DNA from: Bradyrhizobium sp. SZCCHNS1050
GTDB taxonomy: Bacteria; Pseudomonadota; Alphaproteobacteria; Rhizobiales; Xanthobacteraceae
DNA length: 64,000 bases
Assembly: GCF_032484785.1 (NCBI RefSeq)
Contig: NZ_JAUETR010000003.1
Span: 288,490-352,489 of the forward strand
Reading direction: 5' to 3'
The notes under the pieces are model-generated. The model made no database searches, was not told the origin of the DNA, and was given only the letters and a program-made list of their open reading frames with translations. Shown here piece after piece: positions 63,273-64,000 of this stretch. The translations under genes and the position numbers were made by a program. Position 1 is the first letter of the stretch. Each line of letters opens with the position of its first letter.

Positions 63273-64000
63273 TTGAGCAGCTGCTACAGCAAGCTGGGGC
63301 TGGTGGCGCGAGCCTCGCACCGTATGGTGCAGTGGCTGCTCGCCTGTATGCTGCTCGCTCTCGTGTTGGCAGGGCATGCTGCCGCGCAGAGCTCATTCGA
63401 CCATGCCTCGACAGGTTTTCCGCTGACCGGAAGCCATGTCGGGGTGGAGTGCTCGTCCTGTCACGTCGGCGGGCGGTTCAAGGGCACGCAGACGCAGTGC
63501 GCCAGTTGCCACAACGGCGCGCAGACGGCGGGCATGTCGGTCAACCACCCGATGTCCACGAGGCGATGTGAGAGCTGCCACCAGACCTCGACATGGAAGG
63601 ACGTTCGGGCGATCGATCATACCCAGGCGAAGGCGTCATGTACGACCTGCCATAACGGCGTGATGGCACGAGGCAAGTCGAAGAATCACATCACGACGAC
63701 GGCGCCATGCGATGTGTGCCACAGGTCGACGGCGAGCTTTCGCATCAGAATGAAGATGGACCACGCCGGCATTGTCGCCGGTTGCGCCAACTGCCACAAC
63801 GGGACGACGGCGCGCGGCAAGTCCAGCAACCATCTCCAGACCAATCTGCCGTGCGAGTCCTGTCACACCAGCACGGCGAGCTTCGGCGGTGCGGCGTTCA
63901 AGCACGCCGCGACCGACACCAATTGCGCGACCTGCCACAACGGCAAGACCGCGCAGGGCATGACCACGCCGCCGCACATCCCGACCGGGACGCTGCAGTG
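63273..64000 (+). CDS. Multiheme c-type cytochrome, at least eight hemes (3' end beyond window)
   Basis: The frame is open from TTG 63273 (GGAG six bases upstream; ATG 63324 is the alternative) to the window end. A signal peptide with core WLLACMLLALVLAGHAAAQ is followed by SSFDHASTGFPLTGSHVGVECSSCH, which resembles a linker and heme of the 18-heme protein. Eight CxxCH sites are visible, alternating CxxCHNG and CxxCH-x-S types roughly every 17 residues. It continues the cluster on the same strand. The start choice and the total heme number are unresolved. Confidence 0.85.
   Translation, partial: MSSCYSKLGLVARASHRMVQWLLACMLLALVLAGHAAAQSSFDHASTGFPLTGSHVGVECSSCHVGGRFKGTQTQCASCHNGAQTAGMSVNHPMSTRRCESCHQTSTWKDVRAIDHTQAKASCTTCHNGVMARGKSKNHITTTAPCDVCHRSTASFRIRMKMDHAGIVAGCANCHNGTTARGKSSNHLQTNLPCESCHTSTASFGGAAFKHAATDTNCATCHNGKTAQGMTTPPHIPTGTLQ

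Noticed and set aside
63098-63571. Plus-strand frame of 157 codons before the last cytochrome
   Set aside because: It overlaps the cytochrome in another frame and has no heme site in its own frame; the CxxCH-bearing frame starting at 63273 is the real one.

Overview
The window is high-GC alphaproteobacterial chromosome. I infer Bradyrhizobium or a very close relative. The reasons are the Bradyrhizobium-type oxaloacetate decarboxylase (oadC), a multi-hairpin dispersed repeat whose spurious translations are familiar from Bradyrhizobium genomes, and palindromic intergenic elements of the kind common there. Species cannot be assigned by reading. No phage, insertion sequence or CRISPR array is seen. 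Two tRNA genes, Arg(TCG) and Leu(GAG), are present.

Layout. 1-9.4 kb: a large orphan ORF open at the window edge, tRNA-Arg, small exported proteins, a histone H1-like protein, photolyase, a chemoreceptor, a TRAP-transporter remnant beside a dispersed repeat, and a Spy-like periplasmic protein. 9.6-17.8 kb: DEAD-box helicase, DUF2177 protein, 1-Cys peroxiredoxin, HtrA-type protease, an alkaline-phosphatase-superfamily enzyme and a ferritin-like protein. 18-19.9 kb: a TetR regulator divergent from a TetX-like FAD monooxygenase, with two palindromic operators between them. 19.9-30.2 kb: ArsB-type and MFS transporters, a PAS hybrid kinase, a zinc peptidase, acyl-CoA carboxylase alpha subunit, oxaloacetate decarboxylase and acylphosphatase. 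30.2-42.2 kb: methyltransferase, a probably leaderless GbsR-type regulator with DUF4166 and TIGR01777 genes, AraC and LysR regulators, tautomerase, lipB, an orphan FliN-like gene, tRNA-Leu, the second repeat copy, an SDR-SDR-SnoaL operon, an ABM monooxygenase and a Crp/Fnr regulator.

42.6-50.5 kb is a periplasmic alcohol-oxidation and signalling block. It holds a PQQ alcohol dehydrogenase carrying the lanthanide-type Asp-Tyr-Asp signature, a fused XoxJ-like/cytochrome c protein, two paralogous LuxR-type response regulators, a NahK/ErcS-like hybrid kinase coupled to a FIST (NosP-like) sensor, and a small cytochrome c.

50.6-64 kb is the most unusual part. A two-component system lies downstream of a four-gene cytochrome c maturation set (ccmF-G-H-I, with no ccmE or ccmABC). 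Next come a secreted Sel1/ankyrin protein and a membrane-anchored 2x[4Fe-4S]-flavoprotein oxidoreductase. Divergent from these are a b-type membrane cytochrome, an 18-heme cytochrome built of six triheme modules, and a further cytochrome with at least eight hemes that runs off the window. I read this as a dedicated electron-transfer conduit with its own heme-attachment machinery. That role is inference.
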